From: Caballeronia sp. dw_19
GTDB lineage: Bacteria > Pseudomonadota > Gammaproteobacteria > Burkholderiales > Burkholderiaceae
DNA length: 64,000 bases
Assembly (NCBI RefSeq): GCF_018449515.1
Contig: NZ_JAAVUQ010000014.1
Coordinates: forward strand, 62,001-126,000
Reading direction: 5' to 3'
In this document: positions 44,569 through 53,740 of the stretch, one piece after another
How the letters are laid out: every line of letters starts with the position of its first letter
How positions within the stretch are numbered: the stretch's first letter is position 1
The notes under the pieces: generated by a model
What the model was told of the DNA's origin: nothing
Databases searched by the model: none
What the model saw: only the letters and a program-made list of their open reading frames with translations
Translations under genes and position numbers: made by a program

Positions 44569-44583
44569 GATCGTTCCTTGGGT

Positions 44584-45387
44584 CTAGGCGCTCTGTTCGG
44601 CCTGGCGGCGGCCGGCGCGGCGCGACACCGCGTTCTCGGTGGCGCCGGTGATCGCCGCGACCAGCTCTTGATTCGAGGAGTCGGGATAGAAAACGCCGTT
44701 ATTGCGGCCGAGCCGCAGCACTACGATCCGGTCCGCCACGGCGCGCACGTCCTCCATGTTGTGGCTGATCATGATCACCGCGTGACCGCGGTCGCGCACC
44801 CGCTCGATCAGGTTCAGCACCTCGGCGGTCTGGGCCACGCCCAGCGCCGCCGTCGGCTCATCGAGCATGATCAGCTTTGGGTCGAGCAGCAGCGAGCGGG
44901 CGATCGCCACGGTCTGGCGCTGCCCGCCCGACAGCGAGGCGACCACGTCGCGCACGCTCGGAATGCGGGCTGACAGCTCGTTCAGCAGCGTCCAGGCCTT
45001 GACCTCCATGGCGACCTCGTCGAGACGCAGCGGATTCAGCTCGCGCCCGAGGTAGATGTTCGCGACGACATCGAGGTTTTCGCACAGAGCAAGGTCCTGG
45101 AACACCGTGGCGATGCCGAGATCGAGCGCCGCGGCCGGATTGGACAGCGTGACCTCCTTGCCGCCGAAAGTGATCGTGCCGGTGCTGGGTTGATGGACGC
45201 CGGCGAGCACCTTCACCAACGTTGATTTTCCGGCCCCGTTGTCGCCCACCAGGGCGACCACTTCGCCGGCGTGCACGTCGAGCTCGATGTCCGTCAGGGC
45301 CGAGACCGCTCCGAAGTGCTTCGAGACGCTGCGCAGGCTGAGCACCAGTTCGCCGCGCGTGGACCGGGTTGTGGAGTTGTCAGTCAT
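44584..45387 (-). CDS. Sugar ABC transporter ATP-binding protein (single domain)
   Basis: 267 aa. Walker A GDNGAGKST, signature LSGGQRQ, Walker B LIMLDEP, H-loop ISHN. Unlike RbsA/XylG, which contain two fused ATPase domains (~500 aa), this has only one, as in fructose-type FrcA. A homodimer would drive the permease at 43288. 15-bp gap to the permease. Confidence 0.92.
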   Translation of the reverse strand: MTDNSTTRSTRGELVLSLRSVSKHFGAVSALTDIELDVHAGEVVALVGDNGAGKSTLVKVLAGVHQPSTGTITFGGKEVTLSNPAAALDLGIATVFQDLALCENLDVVANIYLGRELNPLRLDEVAMEVKAWTLLNELSARIPSVRDVVASLSGGQRQTVAIARSLLLDPKLIMLDEPTAALGVAQTAEVLNLIERVRDRGHAVIMISHNMEDVRAVADRIVVLRLGRNNGVFYPDSSNQELVAAITGATENAVSRRAGRRQAEQSA

Positions 45388-45471
45388 GGGACGGATACCT
45401 CGTTAAAAGTGGATGGACCCGGCACGAGCCGGATCCCGTCCAGCATCGCTGCCGGACCAGTTCGCGCCGGT

Positions 45472-46536
45472 TCAGTTCGTGATGCCCAGTTTCTTGCACC
45501 CGTCGGCATAGCGGTCGGTGCACAGCTCCTTGGCGCTCGCGAACCCCTTGTCGACGACCTCCGCCTTGAGGTTCTTCGCCGTGATGACCGCCGGCTTGAA
45601 GAGCTGCGACGGTGTGTTGAAGAGCGTCGTTTCAGCCTTCGGGGATTGGCCCGACAGGAAGCCGACAGCCACCTTCGCCGCTGCGGCCGCGACGATCTCG
45701 CTCGGCTTCAGGATCGTGTTGTACTCGTCGCCCGCGATGATCAACTGGAGTCCCGCAAGCGTCGCGTCATTGCCGGTCACTGGCGGCACCGGGTTGACGC
45801 CGGCTGCCTTGAAGGCCGCGACGGCCCCGCCGCCCGTGCCGTCGTTGGCGGCCACGACACCCACAATCTGCGACCCGAAACGCGTGATCTGCCCGCTGAC
45901 CCACTGCTGGGCCTTCGGCGGCGCCCAGTCCGGCGTGTCGTACTCGGCCAGCGTCTTGTAGCCGCTGCCCGCCAAGCCGGCGTGGATGCCCTTCTTGATC
46001 AGCCCCGCAGCCGCGTCGGTCGGCGAACCGTTGACCTCGAGCACACCGCCCTTGGCTGTCGGTACGCCCGTGTCTTTGAGATGCTGGACAAGCGACTGCG
46101 CGATGGACTTGCCAATACCTTCGTTGTCGAACGACACGTAGTAGTTGGCCGGCGTCGAAGGCACGGGCCGGTCATAGGCGATCACCTTGATACCCTGGCC
46201 CTGCGCCATATGAACCAAAGACGCGGCAGCAGTGGAGTCCACTGGATCGAGGACGATCACCTTCGCGCCTTGCGCGATCACCGAGTTGAACTGCTGCTGC
46301 TGCGTCGCGACGTCGGCATTAGCGTTCTGGTAGAGCACCTTGCAGTCGGGACAGAGCTTGGCCATCTCGGCCTTGAAGCCGGGAAAGTCGTGCTGTTCAT
46401 AGCGCGTCGATGCCTGGTCAGGCATCAGAAAGGCGACCGTGCCACTGGGTGCGGCCAGCGCCGCCGTGCTGCTTATTAAGTTCAAGCTCAGGCTCAGCAC
46501 GCTGGCGCCGATCAGTTGGTTCGAAAGTCTGGTCAT
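45472..46536 (-). CDS. Sugar ABC transporter substrate-binding protein (XylF-like)
   Basis: 354 aa from ATG at 46536; the frame to 46701 is too long. It has a signal peptide (MTRLSNQLIGASVLSLSL … AALAA). The periplasmic type-1 binding fold has TVAFLMPDQASTRYEQHDFPGFKAEM and IVLDPVDSTAAASLVHMAQ, typical for D-xylose-binding proteins. Four cysteines in two pairs (CPDC and CTDRYADGC) may form disulfides. Ligand is probably a pentitol or pentose. Confidence 0.92.
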   Translation of the reverse strand: MTRLSNQLIGASVLSLSLNLISSTAALAAPSGTVAFLMPDQASTRYEQHDFPGFKAEMAKLCPDCKVLYQNANADVATQQQQFNSVIAQGAKVIVLDPVDSTAAASLVHMAQGQGIKVIAYDRPVPSTPANYYVSFDNEGIGKSIAQSLVQHLKDTGVPTAKGGVLEVNGSPTDAAAGLIKKGIHAGLAGSGYKTLAEYDTPDWAPPKAQQWVSGQITRFGSQIVGVVAANDGTGGGAVAAFKAAGVNPVPPVTGNDATLAGLQLIIAGDEYNTILKPSEIVAAAAAKVAVGFLSGQSPKAETTLFNTPSQLFKPAVITAKNLKAEVVDKGFASAKELCTDRYADGCKKLGITN

Positions 46537-46835
46537 CGAATGTCTCCGTTTTTTTAAAAAATTCCGGCGCAGATGCTGCCGTGCTTGGGCTTCGGGTGAG
46601 GCTTCTAAGTGCAGAGCGTGCGCGTGCGCTTCTACTTCCTTAGCGCAGATACAGGGCACTCGTTTCGTGGCAATCCATATACTTTGTACTACACAATACA
46701 TTCGTTCAGTCCGCGCAAAAACGTTGGCTACGTCATGGAAGAACCTGTTAAATCCTTGGCAAACTACAAAGACGAGCTTGCGTCGCGGGATGCTGCGTTG
46801 GCGCCGCTTTCAGCGATCACCGGCGAAACCACGCG
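46537..46835. other. Promoter-bearing spacer before substrate-binding protein
   Basis: 299 bp with no supportable gene (a 34-codon plus-strand frame at 46735 has no detectable ribosome-binding site). The TGTA-N8-TACA inverted pair at 46685-46700 is a possible AraC/operator site for the sugar operon. Confidence 0.35.
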
Positions 46836-47840
46836 CTAACCGAACGCTTCCAGGGCGTGCTCAGCGTCAGGCGATTCAGTCGCGCTGGCAGCGTTGAGCT
46901 GTTGATATGCCCTCCATCGCGACGGCGACATGTCCTTGAGCAACAGGAACTGACGATTAAAATTAGAGAGATTATTAAAGCCGACCTGATAGCAGATATC
47001 GGTGATGGTCAGTTCGCCCGACATCAGCAATTGGCATGCGAGGTTAATGCGCAGCCGGTTCACGTATTGCACAAATGGAACGCCGGTATGGCGCCGGAAA
47101 TATCGCGAAAAAGCGCTGGCGCTTTGTCCCGCGAGTTCGGCCAACTCCGTTTCGCGCAACTCTTGCGACAGGTTCTTGCCAATATAAGAAAGCACATGAT
47201 TGATGCGCGTCTCGGCATAGCGCGCCGGGTCCGCACGATAAGCGGCGCTCGCGAGCTTGACTTGTTCTGCGCTGTGCACGAGCAAGTCGAGCAATTCAAG
47301 AAACAACGTGACGCGCCGCATGCCTTGCGCGCCCAGCATCTCGCGCATGATCGGTTCGGCGGCTGCACCCGTTTTCGGTGTGAACAGCACGCCCCAACGC
47401 GATGCATCGAGTAAGGACTCCACGCACTTGAGTTCCGGGAAGACCTTGATGGCGTTAGCGACGACCTCGGCATCGAATTGGAGGATAAGACAGCGTTCAT
47501 CTACACGTTCGCCCGGCGACACATTGCTGACCCAGTTATGCGGCAGATTCGTCCCTGTCATCACGAGATTGCCGGGCGCGAAATTGCCGATGTAATCGCC
47601 TACGAAGTATTTACCCGTCGTCGATGTAATGACCTGAATTTCGTATTCGGGATGGAAGTGCCAGCGCACCGTGCGATACGGATAACCGTGCGACCAGACC
47701 TTGAACGACTCATCGCGCGGGACGGCGACCAGTTCCAGGTCCGGCTGGACAATGTTGGCGCGCCGGGCGTCCGTGCGCGCCGCGCGGCAATAGTCGCATG
47801 TTCCGCATCGGCACTCCGTGGCACTCGGAATGGTGTCCAT
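46836..47840 (-). CDS. AraC-family regulator with N-terminal cysteine cluster
   Basis: 334 aa from ATG at 47840 (GGAGGAGGA upstream). Cupin-like ligand domain in the middle (VRWHFHPEYEIQVI … GTNLPHNWVS) and C-terminal double HTH (LAELAGQSASAFSRYFRRHTG and ITDICYQVGFNNLSNFNRQFLL). The N-terminus has an unusual CRCGTCDYC cluster (C10, C12, C15, C18) that could bind a metal. Located just upstream of the sugar ABC operon and likely its activator. Confidence 0.92.
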   Translation of the reverse strand: MDTIPSATECRCGTCDYCRAARTDARRANIVQPDLELVAVPRDESFKVWSHGYPYRTVRWHFHPEYEIQVITSTTGKYFVGDYIGNFAPGNLVMTGTNLPHNWVSNVSPGERVDERCLILQFDAEVVANAIKVFPELKCVESLLDASRWGVLFTPKTGAAAEPIMREMLGAQGMRRVTLFLELLDLLVHSAEQVKLASAAYRADPARYAETRINHVLSYIGKNLSQELRETELAELAGQSASAFSRYFRRHTGVPFVQYVNRLRINLACQLLMSGELTITDICYQVGFNNLSNFNRQFLLLKDMSPSRWRAYQQLNAASATESPDAEHALEAFG

Positions 47841-48499
47841 CTGTCCTCCTCCTGACCCACTTTTTTTTGGAGCGTTCGCATAAACCGCATTGCGCCACGC
47901 CATGTGTGCAAGTTAGCCCTGTCGCCGATATTTCACCACTGAAATTGAAACCGAAAACTGATACTAATTTGCATTCGGGTAAGTCCGTAGGGCGTCGAGA
48001 GTCAACTTTTGTGCAACGCAGCAGCTTGACGAGCGGTTCGCGTTGTCCCGGTCGATGGGGTGTTGGAGTGTGTTCGGTGGGTCTGCTGCCGGCACTCATG
48101 GCCGCGCAAAATAAGGTGCATGTGCTTGAGAGGCAACGCCTGCGAGCGTCGCGCAAACGTGCGCTGACTGCGCGAGAGCGGACATGGAAACTCATGTTGA
48201 TGATCGTGCGGTGAATGACCTAACACCCTGACTGACTCAAGTTCGGCCTAAGCCGGCAGTCGCTCATTGACCTTTGGGGTGGCCGCCATGCGCCGCTGAA
48301 CTGCCATTCACCACGCATCGTCCGCGAACGTCCGGTTCTCGCTTCAACGAATGTCCTCCGCCCCCGAAGAGCCATCGCCCAAGTCCGTTTTAACGACGGC
48401 CTCCGAGCATGCAACGGTCGCTCAAGCAACGGACAAGTGCCGAATCAAGAGAAATAATCACCTTCTTCGAGACGTGAATACACGAGGCGTTCGCCCGAC
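47841..48499. other. 659-bp spacer with no recognisable gene
   Basis: Several short overlapping frames on both strands show low-complexity arginine-rich translations and no family match. The AraC gene promoter must lie near 47841-47950. Otherwise I see nothing supportable. Confidence 0.5.
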
Positions 48500-49456
48500 T
48501 CACGTCCGTGGAATCCCGGAAGAGACGGCGCCCTGCGCATCCCAGTACGGCAGTTCGCCGAACTTCTCGGCAAAGAAATCTATGAACAACCGGACTTTCG
48601 ACGAAACGGTCTTCTTCCTGGGATAGACGGCCCATATGGAGGCTTCTTGCGGCGTGGGTTGAACGTCCCAAGCCGGGCACACGTTCGTGAGACGACCCTC
48701 ATCGAGTGGCTCATACGCGAGCCATGTGGGCAAGACAGCGACGCCAAGGCCGCTCTCTGTTGCCGACATCAGCGCATCAATATCGTTGAGGGTGAGGCGT
48801 CCAGTGACCAAGGTCTTTTGCCAATCCGCAGGCGGACCGCCCCGCTGCCTGGCATACCAGGAATGACTCGCGGATCGCGAGAACAGTAGGCATGTGTGGG
48901 CCTTTAATGCAGCAGGAGCGGTCGGCATTCCGTTTGCTTTAATGTATGCAGGCGCCGCACACGCCACGTGCCTCTGCGCGGCAAGGCGGCGACCCATCAG
49001 TGACGAGTCTTCCAGTTCACCTATCCGAATGCCGAGATCGATCTGCGACTCGATGAGGTTGAGTACATCGTCGGTGAGGATTGCATCCACGTCGATATCT
49101 CTAAACCGCTCCATGAATTCGCCAAGGTGAGGCATCACATGCTTTCGACCGAAAGACAATGGCATTGTCACGCGCAATACGCCAGAAGGGCTGAGATTGA
49201 GGGACGAAGTCGCCTCTCTCGCATCTTTCAATTGCGTCAACACCTCTGAAATTTTCGCATAGAAGACCTTGCCCCCTTCGGTTAGAGACAAACCTCTGGT
49301 CGATCTGTTGAACAGCGCAATTCGGAGATCCGCCTCAAGTTCGCTAAGGTGTCGTGAAGCGGTTGATGTCTTGATGGATAGTTCCTGGGCAGCACGGGTA
49401 AGACTGCCCAACTCGGCCGCACGCACGAATGTCCGAACCGCTGCAAAATAATCCAT
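48500..49456 (-). CDS. LysR-family transcriptional regulator
   Basis: 318 aa from ATG at 49456; the frame reaching 49600 is too long. HTH region MDYFAAVRTFVRAAELGSLT…KTSTASRHLSELEADL, then a CrgA-type ligand domain (IDLGIRIGELEDSSLMGRRLA). Same direction as the bicupin gene upstream. Target not visible; a role in controlling 49740 is possible. Confidence 0.9.
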   Translation of the reverse strand: MDYFAAVRTFVRAAELGSLTRAAQELSIKTSTASRHLSELEADLRIALFNRSTRGLSLTEGGKVFYAKISEVLTQLKDAREATSSLNLSPSGVLRVTMPLSFGRKHVMPHLGEFMERFRDIDVDAILTDDVLNLIESQIDLGIRIGELEDSSLMGRRLAAQRHVACAAPAYIKANGMPTAPAALKAHTCLLFSRSASHSWYARQRGGPPADWQKTLVTGRLTLNDIDALMSATESGLGVAVLPTWLAYEPLDEGRLTNVCPAWDVQPTPQEASIWAVYPRKKTVSSKVRLFIDFFAEKFGELPYWDAQGAVSSGIPRT

Positions 49457-49739
49457 TGAAGAAATCCAAGGTAAGGATAGGGGGACGAGCGACGCCTTCA
49501 CTGCGGCGAAACCTTCTTGCCGATGAGGGCACGCGACCCAATGATATCCGTATCCCTTACCAGGACTAAAGCTCGCTGCGGGCCCCCCCCGATCGCTCAT
49601 TGCGTTGCTCGTCGCTGTATGGCGATGAATGACCAGGAATGGTCAGCAAGCCAGCGCACTGCCGCCCGCCGCGGCTTGGGCGCGCGGACGGGCCTTCATG
49701 CCCCCCAGTACCGAGGGGCCAATGCAGCTGTGAGCCGCG

Positions 49740-50684
49740 TTACTTCGCGAAGCGGATGTCAAGAGCACGGAGATAGGTTTGCAGGCCGGCATCCTGGATA
49801 GGAATCAGTCTTGCGTCCTCTCCGGACTCGTTGATGTGTGCGTGCCAATACCCGGGCGGCGTAACGAAGGCCAGGCCCGGAGCCCAGTCAACGCGCGTGG
49901 CATCGGCGATGTTGCCCTCGGCGTCCAACTCCGTGCCGACTAGCGAGTAGCATCCCTTAGGGCAGTCGATAATAAAATCGAGCGCAATTGACTGATGGCG
50001 GTGTGGCTTTTGAATCGAATTCCCTGGCAGCAGACCGAACATGGCCCAAAGAACGTGCGTCACGGTGCGGGTTTGGGGAAAGTGCGCATTGGCCAGCAGC
50101 ACGGATATCCGGCTGCGAAGGCCCGCATTAGCTTCATTCGCAATTTTTTGAAGCTCGGCCTCGGCGCGATCAGCGGGATACAAAGTCGGTTCAAATCGCG
50201 GAGAAACGGAGTCAACGCCCAAATAGGTCATCAACGGTGCGTCGCTCACGTAGTACATCGCCACGTCTTCGCTGGCGGTAATGGCGGATTCGAGACCACC
50301 GGGCAAGGAAAAAAAGGCGCCTTTCGTGAATGGAATCTTGTGCTCGCCTTGTACAGCCGCACCCGACCCACGAATAACATAGAAGATTTGCGAGGTGGCC
50401 AATGGGTCAAGACGAAGACAGTCCCCTGCGAGGACTCGCACAAAGTTCGCGATAAGTCCGGGGCCCGTCGCGGGCGCCGGGCAACCAAGTTCGCCAGAGA
50501 GGTCCAAAGGCACGACGCGCGTCGGCCCGTCCGAATAGAGTTCAGCCGGAAATGTTTTGAATGGGACGCGCGAAATCAGTTTCGCGCCAATCGGATTCGC
50601 TGCCTTCGTGTATTCAAAGTATTGCGCATCGGCGGTGACGCTCGTGTCGTCCGCCAGGGTGGCCGCATCGGTATGATCAAGCAT
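49740..50684 (-). CDS. Bicupin protein, gentisate-dioxygenase-like
   Basis: 314 aa from ATG at 50684 with AGGAG 8 nt upstream. Two cupin domains: residues ~85-140 (SQIFYVIRGSGAAVQGEHKIPFTKGAFFSLPGG) and ~225-300 with the metal-ligand pattern PHRHQSIALDFIID and PPGYWHAHINE. Only the second domain shows clear histidine ligands. Ring-cleaving dioxygenases of the gentisate/1-hydroxy-2-naphthoate type have this layout, but the activity is not proven. Confidence 0.8.
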   Translation of the reverse strand: MLDHTDAATLADDTSVTADAQYFEYTKAANPIGAKLISRVPFKTFPAELYSDGPTRVVPLDLSGELGCPAPATGPGLIANFVRVLAGDCLRLDPLATSQIFYVIRGSGAAVQGEHKIPFTKGAFFSLPGGLESAITASEDVAMYYVSDAPLMTYLGVDSVSPRFEPTLYPADRAEAELQKIANEANAGLRSRISVLLANAHFPQTRTVTHVLWAMFGLLPGNSIQKPHRHQSIALDFIIDCPKGCYSLVGTELDAEGNIADATRVDWAPGLAFVTPPGYWHAHINESGEDARLIPIQDAGLQTYLRALDIRFAK

Positions 50685-51331
50685 GGTCTGCTCCTGTGAA
50701 GTGACTGGATTCGCTTCGCTGTGTTGTTTAAGCCGCGAAGCAGTGACCGAAATTTACGGCTGGAGCCGCCGCTTCGGTAGACCCGTTGGCGCAAATGAGT
50801 TTTCAGATTTGGGGGGCAACCCGGCCCCGAGAGTTGTGCTTTCACAAAGAACGCCGCAAACGACCGACAAAGAAAAAGCATGCGAACGATCGCCCTTCTC
50901 GTTGAGGCGTGCTGATACATCGCTAAGGGGCTCTCTTAGTCCTTCCAGTCGTTTAAGGAAACGAGCGAACGACTCGTCACCGTGGAGGAGCGGACGTTCA
51001 ATCACTAGGGGATGAGCAGCGGAAAGTGGCCGACGGCTACCTGCGGGCACTGATGCCGGAAAGCTGCCCTTCACCGACATGCGCGGCTTGACCAGGCGCG
51101 CGCTTTTGGCGAACGTTGGGAACCGCGGCTCTCGGTCATTCGCCGGGCCATCGATGACCGTAATTGAATGGCGTATTCTCCAGTTGCAGCGGACATCCGG
51201 ACGCATTCGCAACGCTCGACTTATGACTATCGGGACTAGTGCAGAGCGGACGCCCGCAAACAAAAAGACAGTTGAGCGGCTTGAGGCGTGGGACAGCGCC
51301 CGGCTCGCGCACTGGTGGAATTACCGCGCGT
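50685..51331. other. 647-bp spacer with no recognisable gene
   Basis: Frames on both strands (up to 169 codons, minus) have no family match and look like degenerate intergenic DNA. The bicupin promoter should lie at its start. No terminator was clear. Confidence 0.5.
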
Positions 51332-52105
51332 TCATTTCGTCGTATAGCCGCCGTTGACCAAGATGGTCTGCCCAGTGATCCACCATCCATCGCTCACCAG
51401 ATGACGAATGAAGGGCACCACGTCTTCGATATCGGTGAGACCCGTTTTAGAGAATTTCGACAGCGCCGCGGCCGTCCTGTGATACGCCACGGCATCGGCA
51501 CCTTCCGCGGGATAAAAGAAAGGCGTGTCCATGGGACCCGGCCCAACGGCCGTCACCGATATGCCGCGTTCGCCGAACTCCTTTGCCGCTGCGCGAGTGA
51601 AGTGCTCGACGGGCGCCTTGGTGCCCGCGTACGCTGCATAGAAGGGCGTGAACGCGCCAAGCAGCGAGGTTACGAGCGTCACGACCTTACCGTTGTCGTT
51701 GACGTGCTTGCCAGCCTCGCGCAGGAAAAAGAACGCGGCTTTAGAATTTACGGCACTCATCGCATCGTATTCGGCTTCGCTGATTTCCGTGAACGGCTTC
51801 TTCAGAACCTTGCCCACCGTGTTGATCGCGATATCCGGCCGTCCCACGGCGGCAACGACCTCAGAAAACAACTGCTCCATCGCCTTCGCCTGCGTGAGAT
51901 CCGCTTGGAACGCGACGCCTTCCGCGCCGGCTGCCTTGATCGCGGCGATCGTGTTGTCCGCGTCGGACTTGGAGTTTGCGCTGTTGTAGTGAATTGCTAC
52001 CGCTCTTGCGCCGTGCCTGGCCAGATCGCGCGCGACCAACCCGCCAAGATTCTTTGCCCCACCCGCAATCAGAACAGTTTTGCCCGCAATGCTGTGGTCT
52101 GCCAT
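51332..52105 (-). CDS. Short-chain dehydrogenase/reductase
   Basis: 257 aa. Cofactor motif IAGGAKNLGG (variant of TGxxxGIG), NTVGK in place of NNAG, catalytic pair YAGTK and C-terminal ITGQTILVNGGYT. Divergently transcribed from the LysR gene at 52277 with a 171-bp shared promoter region, the classical arrangement of a CrgA-type regulator and its target. Substrate unknown. Confidence 0.9.
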   Translation of the reverse strand: MADHSIAGKTVLIAGGAKNLGGLVARDLARHGARAVAIHYNSANSKSDADNTIAAIKAAGAEGVAFQADLTQAKAMEQLFSEVVAAVGRPDIAINTVGKVLKKPFTEISEAEYDAMSAVNSKAAFFFLREAGKHVNDNGKVVTLVTSLLGAFTPFYAAYAGTKAPVEHFTRAAAKEFGERGISVTAVGPGPMDTPFFYPAEGADAVAYHRTAAALSKFSKTGLTDIEDVVPFIRHLVSDGWWITGQTILVNGGYTTK

Positions 52106-52276
52106 GACATTTCTCCGTTCTCGCGGTTGCGAATTGCAGCCGCGTCTTCAGCTAATGGTACAGTGCAGAAAAATCGTATAAAGCACCTTATCCTGACAGC
52201 ACTAGACAGAATTCCCGACTAATTCACGAGCGACGGTTGCGCATCATTGCGCATGAGCGCCTGGGCTTTTCCGAGC

Positions 52277-53185
52277 ATGGACCGTATCGATCTCTTTCGA
52301 ATCTTCGCGCGGGTTGTCGAGTGCGCCAACTTCACGCGCGCCGCGGATACCTTAGGCATGCCGCGCTCCTCGGTGTCAGCCGCGGTCCAGGAACTCGAGG
52401 GCCGGCTCGGCACGCGCTTGCTACATCGGACGACACGGAAGGTCTCGACCACGCATGACGGCTCTGCACTCTACGAACGCTGCTTGCCTCTGATCGCGGA
52501 TATGGAGGACACCGAGAACCTTTTTCGCCTTGCAAGCGGTACGCCTGGCGGCAAACTACGGGTCGACATGCCCGGTCGCATCGGTCGCTTGATCGTCGCG
52601 CCCGCGTTGCCCGATTTTCTGGACCGCTATCCCCAGATAGATATCGAGATCGGCGTGACGGATCGGGCCGTCGATCTTGTCGAGGAGCGTGTCGACTGCG
52701 CGTTACGCGTGGGTGCGCTAAGCGACTCGGAGTTGTTTGCGCGGGCGGTGGGGGATTTGCCTCTCATCAACGTGGCCAGCCCGGCATATCTCGCACGCCA
52801 TGGCGTGCCGCAGAGCCCCGGCGACCTTGATGATCACTGGATGGTCGGCTATACGTCGCCGTCCAACGCACGGGTTGCTCCATGGGAATGGATGGAAAAC
52901 GGCGCGCGGCAAACGATGCCGCTCAAGAAACGGGTGGGCGTGAATAACGTGGAGGCGTACATCGCGTGCTGTCTCTCGGGCATCGGCCTGATTCAGATTC
53001 CCGCCTATGACGTGCAAGCGCATCTGCGCGCCGGCGAACTTGTCGAGGTCTTGCCTTTATATCGGGCGGCGTCCATGCCGATGACGCTGCTTTATCCTCA
53101 TCGGCAGCATCTGTCGCGGCGCTTCCACGTGTTCGCCGATTGGCTCGAAGCGTTGCTCAAGGCGACTTGTATCCGATCCACCTAG
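52277..53185 (+). CDS. LysR-family regulator, CrgA subgroup
   Basis: 302 aa from ATG at 52277, supported by MDRIDLFRIFARVVECANFTRAADTLGMPRSSVSAAVQELE, the standard start of this subgroup; an upstream ATG adds ten weak residues. The ligand domain (VDLVEERVDCALRVG, YRAASMPMTLLYPHRQHLSRR) is complete. Divergent to the SDR gene it probably controls. Confidence 0.92.
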   Translation: MDRIDLFRIFARVVECANFTRAADTLGMPRSSVSAAVQELEGRLGTRLLHRTTRKVSTTHDGSALYERCLPLIADMEDTENLFRLASGTPGGKLRVDMPGRIGRLIVAPALPDFLDRYPQIDIEIGVTDRAVDLVEERVDCALRVGALSDSELFARAVGDLPLINVASPAYLARHGVPQSPGDLDDHWMVGYTSPSNARVAPWEWMENGARQTMPLKKRVGVNNVEAYIACCLSGIGLIQIPAYDVQAHLRAGELVEVLPLYRAASMPMTLLYPHRQHLSRRFHVFADWLEALLKATCIRST

Positions 53186-53225
53186 ATATCGCGCAACGGC
53201 GGCGCAAGAGCGTCGGCATCAGCGA

Positions 53226-53480
53226 TCACCACGCTACGGCGCGCAACGCACTGCTGGCTCGTTCCTGTGACCGTTGTACCTTGATTGCGGTCGTGCCGGA
53301 TTGAGGACCCAAAGTGGGTCGTGAAGAGGCAGTCATACCTGCCTGAGCGCCGCCGTTCGCATGGACTGCGATGAACGCCGCTCCGACGACTCCCGGTAAC
53401 GAGCGTTCGACAATCGTGCGATTGCGAGAACTCGTCTTGGCCCTCTCAGGCTGAGTCACAGACTGACCGGTCTCCTTCAT
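53226..53480 (-). CDS. Possible 84-aa protein, unknown
   Basis: ATG at 53480, no clear ribosome-binding site; polar N-terminus followed by a short hydrophobic stretch (VVGAAFIAVHANGGAQAG). Codon third positions are moderately GC-rich. It could be a real small gene or chance. Confidence 0.3.
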   Translation of the reverse strand: MKETGQSVTQPERAKTSSRNRTIVERSLPGVVGAAFIAVHANGGAQAGMTASSRPTLGPQSGTTAIKVQRSQERASSALRAVAW

Positions 53481-53660
53481 GGCTGCTATTAAGCCCGCTC
53501 TTCAGCGGTTAAAAAATTTAAATTTGTTTCTGCTGCCGATATGCTGAACTAAAGTTCAGGAATCTTCATACCCCGTACGAACCGGTCCAGGCGTCCTGCC
53601 GGCCATGCAGGCAAATCGCAAGAAATGTAAAGCAACTACATACCTGCGCCCCAATTTAAT

Positions 53661-53677
53661 CGCCAATAATATTGGCG
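53661..53677. promoter_or_regulatory. 17-bp perfect palindrome upstream of c-di-GMP gene
   Basis: CGCCAATA-A-TATTGGCG, 64 bp before the start codon. Symmetry and position suit an operator; the binding protein is unknown. Confidence 0.45.
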
Positions 53678-53740
53678 TTAATCCGGCATATCTGTGAGCG
53701 AAGCAATAGCGATCATGGACTCAAAACGAGGGGCAAAGTG

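Larger units (their letters stand above)
53186..53740. other. Spacer upstream of c-di-GMP protein
   Basis: 555 bp. A minus-strand 84-codon frame (53226-53480) has coding-like third-position GC but no family match or ribosome-binding site. An AT-rich stretch (53506-53527) and the 17-bp palindrome at 53661 suggest the promoter of the gene at 53741. Confidence 0.45.

Noticed and set aside
45271..46479. 402-codon plus-strand frame opposite the substrate-binding protein
   Set aside because: Antisense to a clear signal-peptide protein; arginine-rich without a domain.
46609..46839. 76-codon plus-strand frame between substrate-binding and AraC genes
   Set aside because: No ribosome-binding site; overlaps the AraC stop and the presumed promoter of the sugar operon.
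50754..51263. 169-codon minus-strand frame in the spacer upstream of the bicupin gene
   Set aside because: No ribosome-binding site, no family match and irregular codon use.
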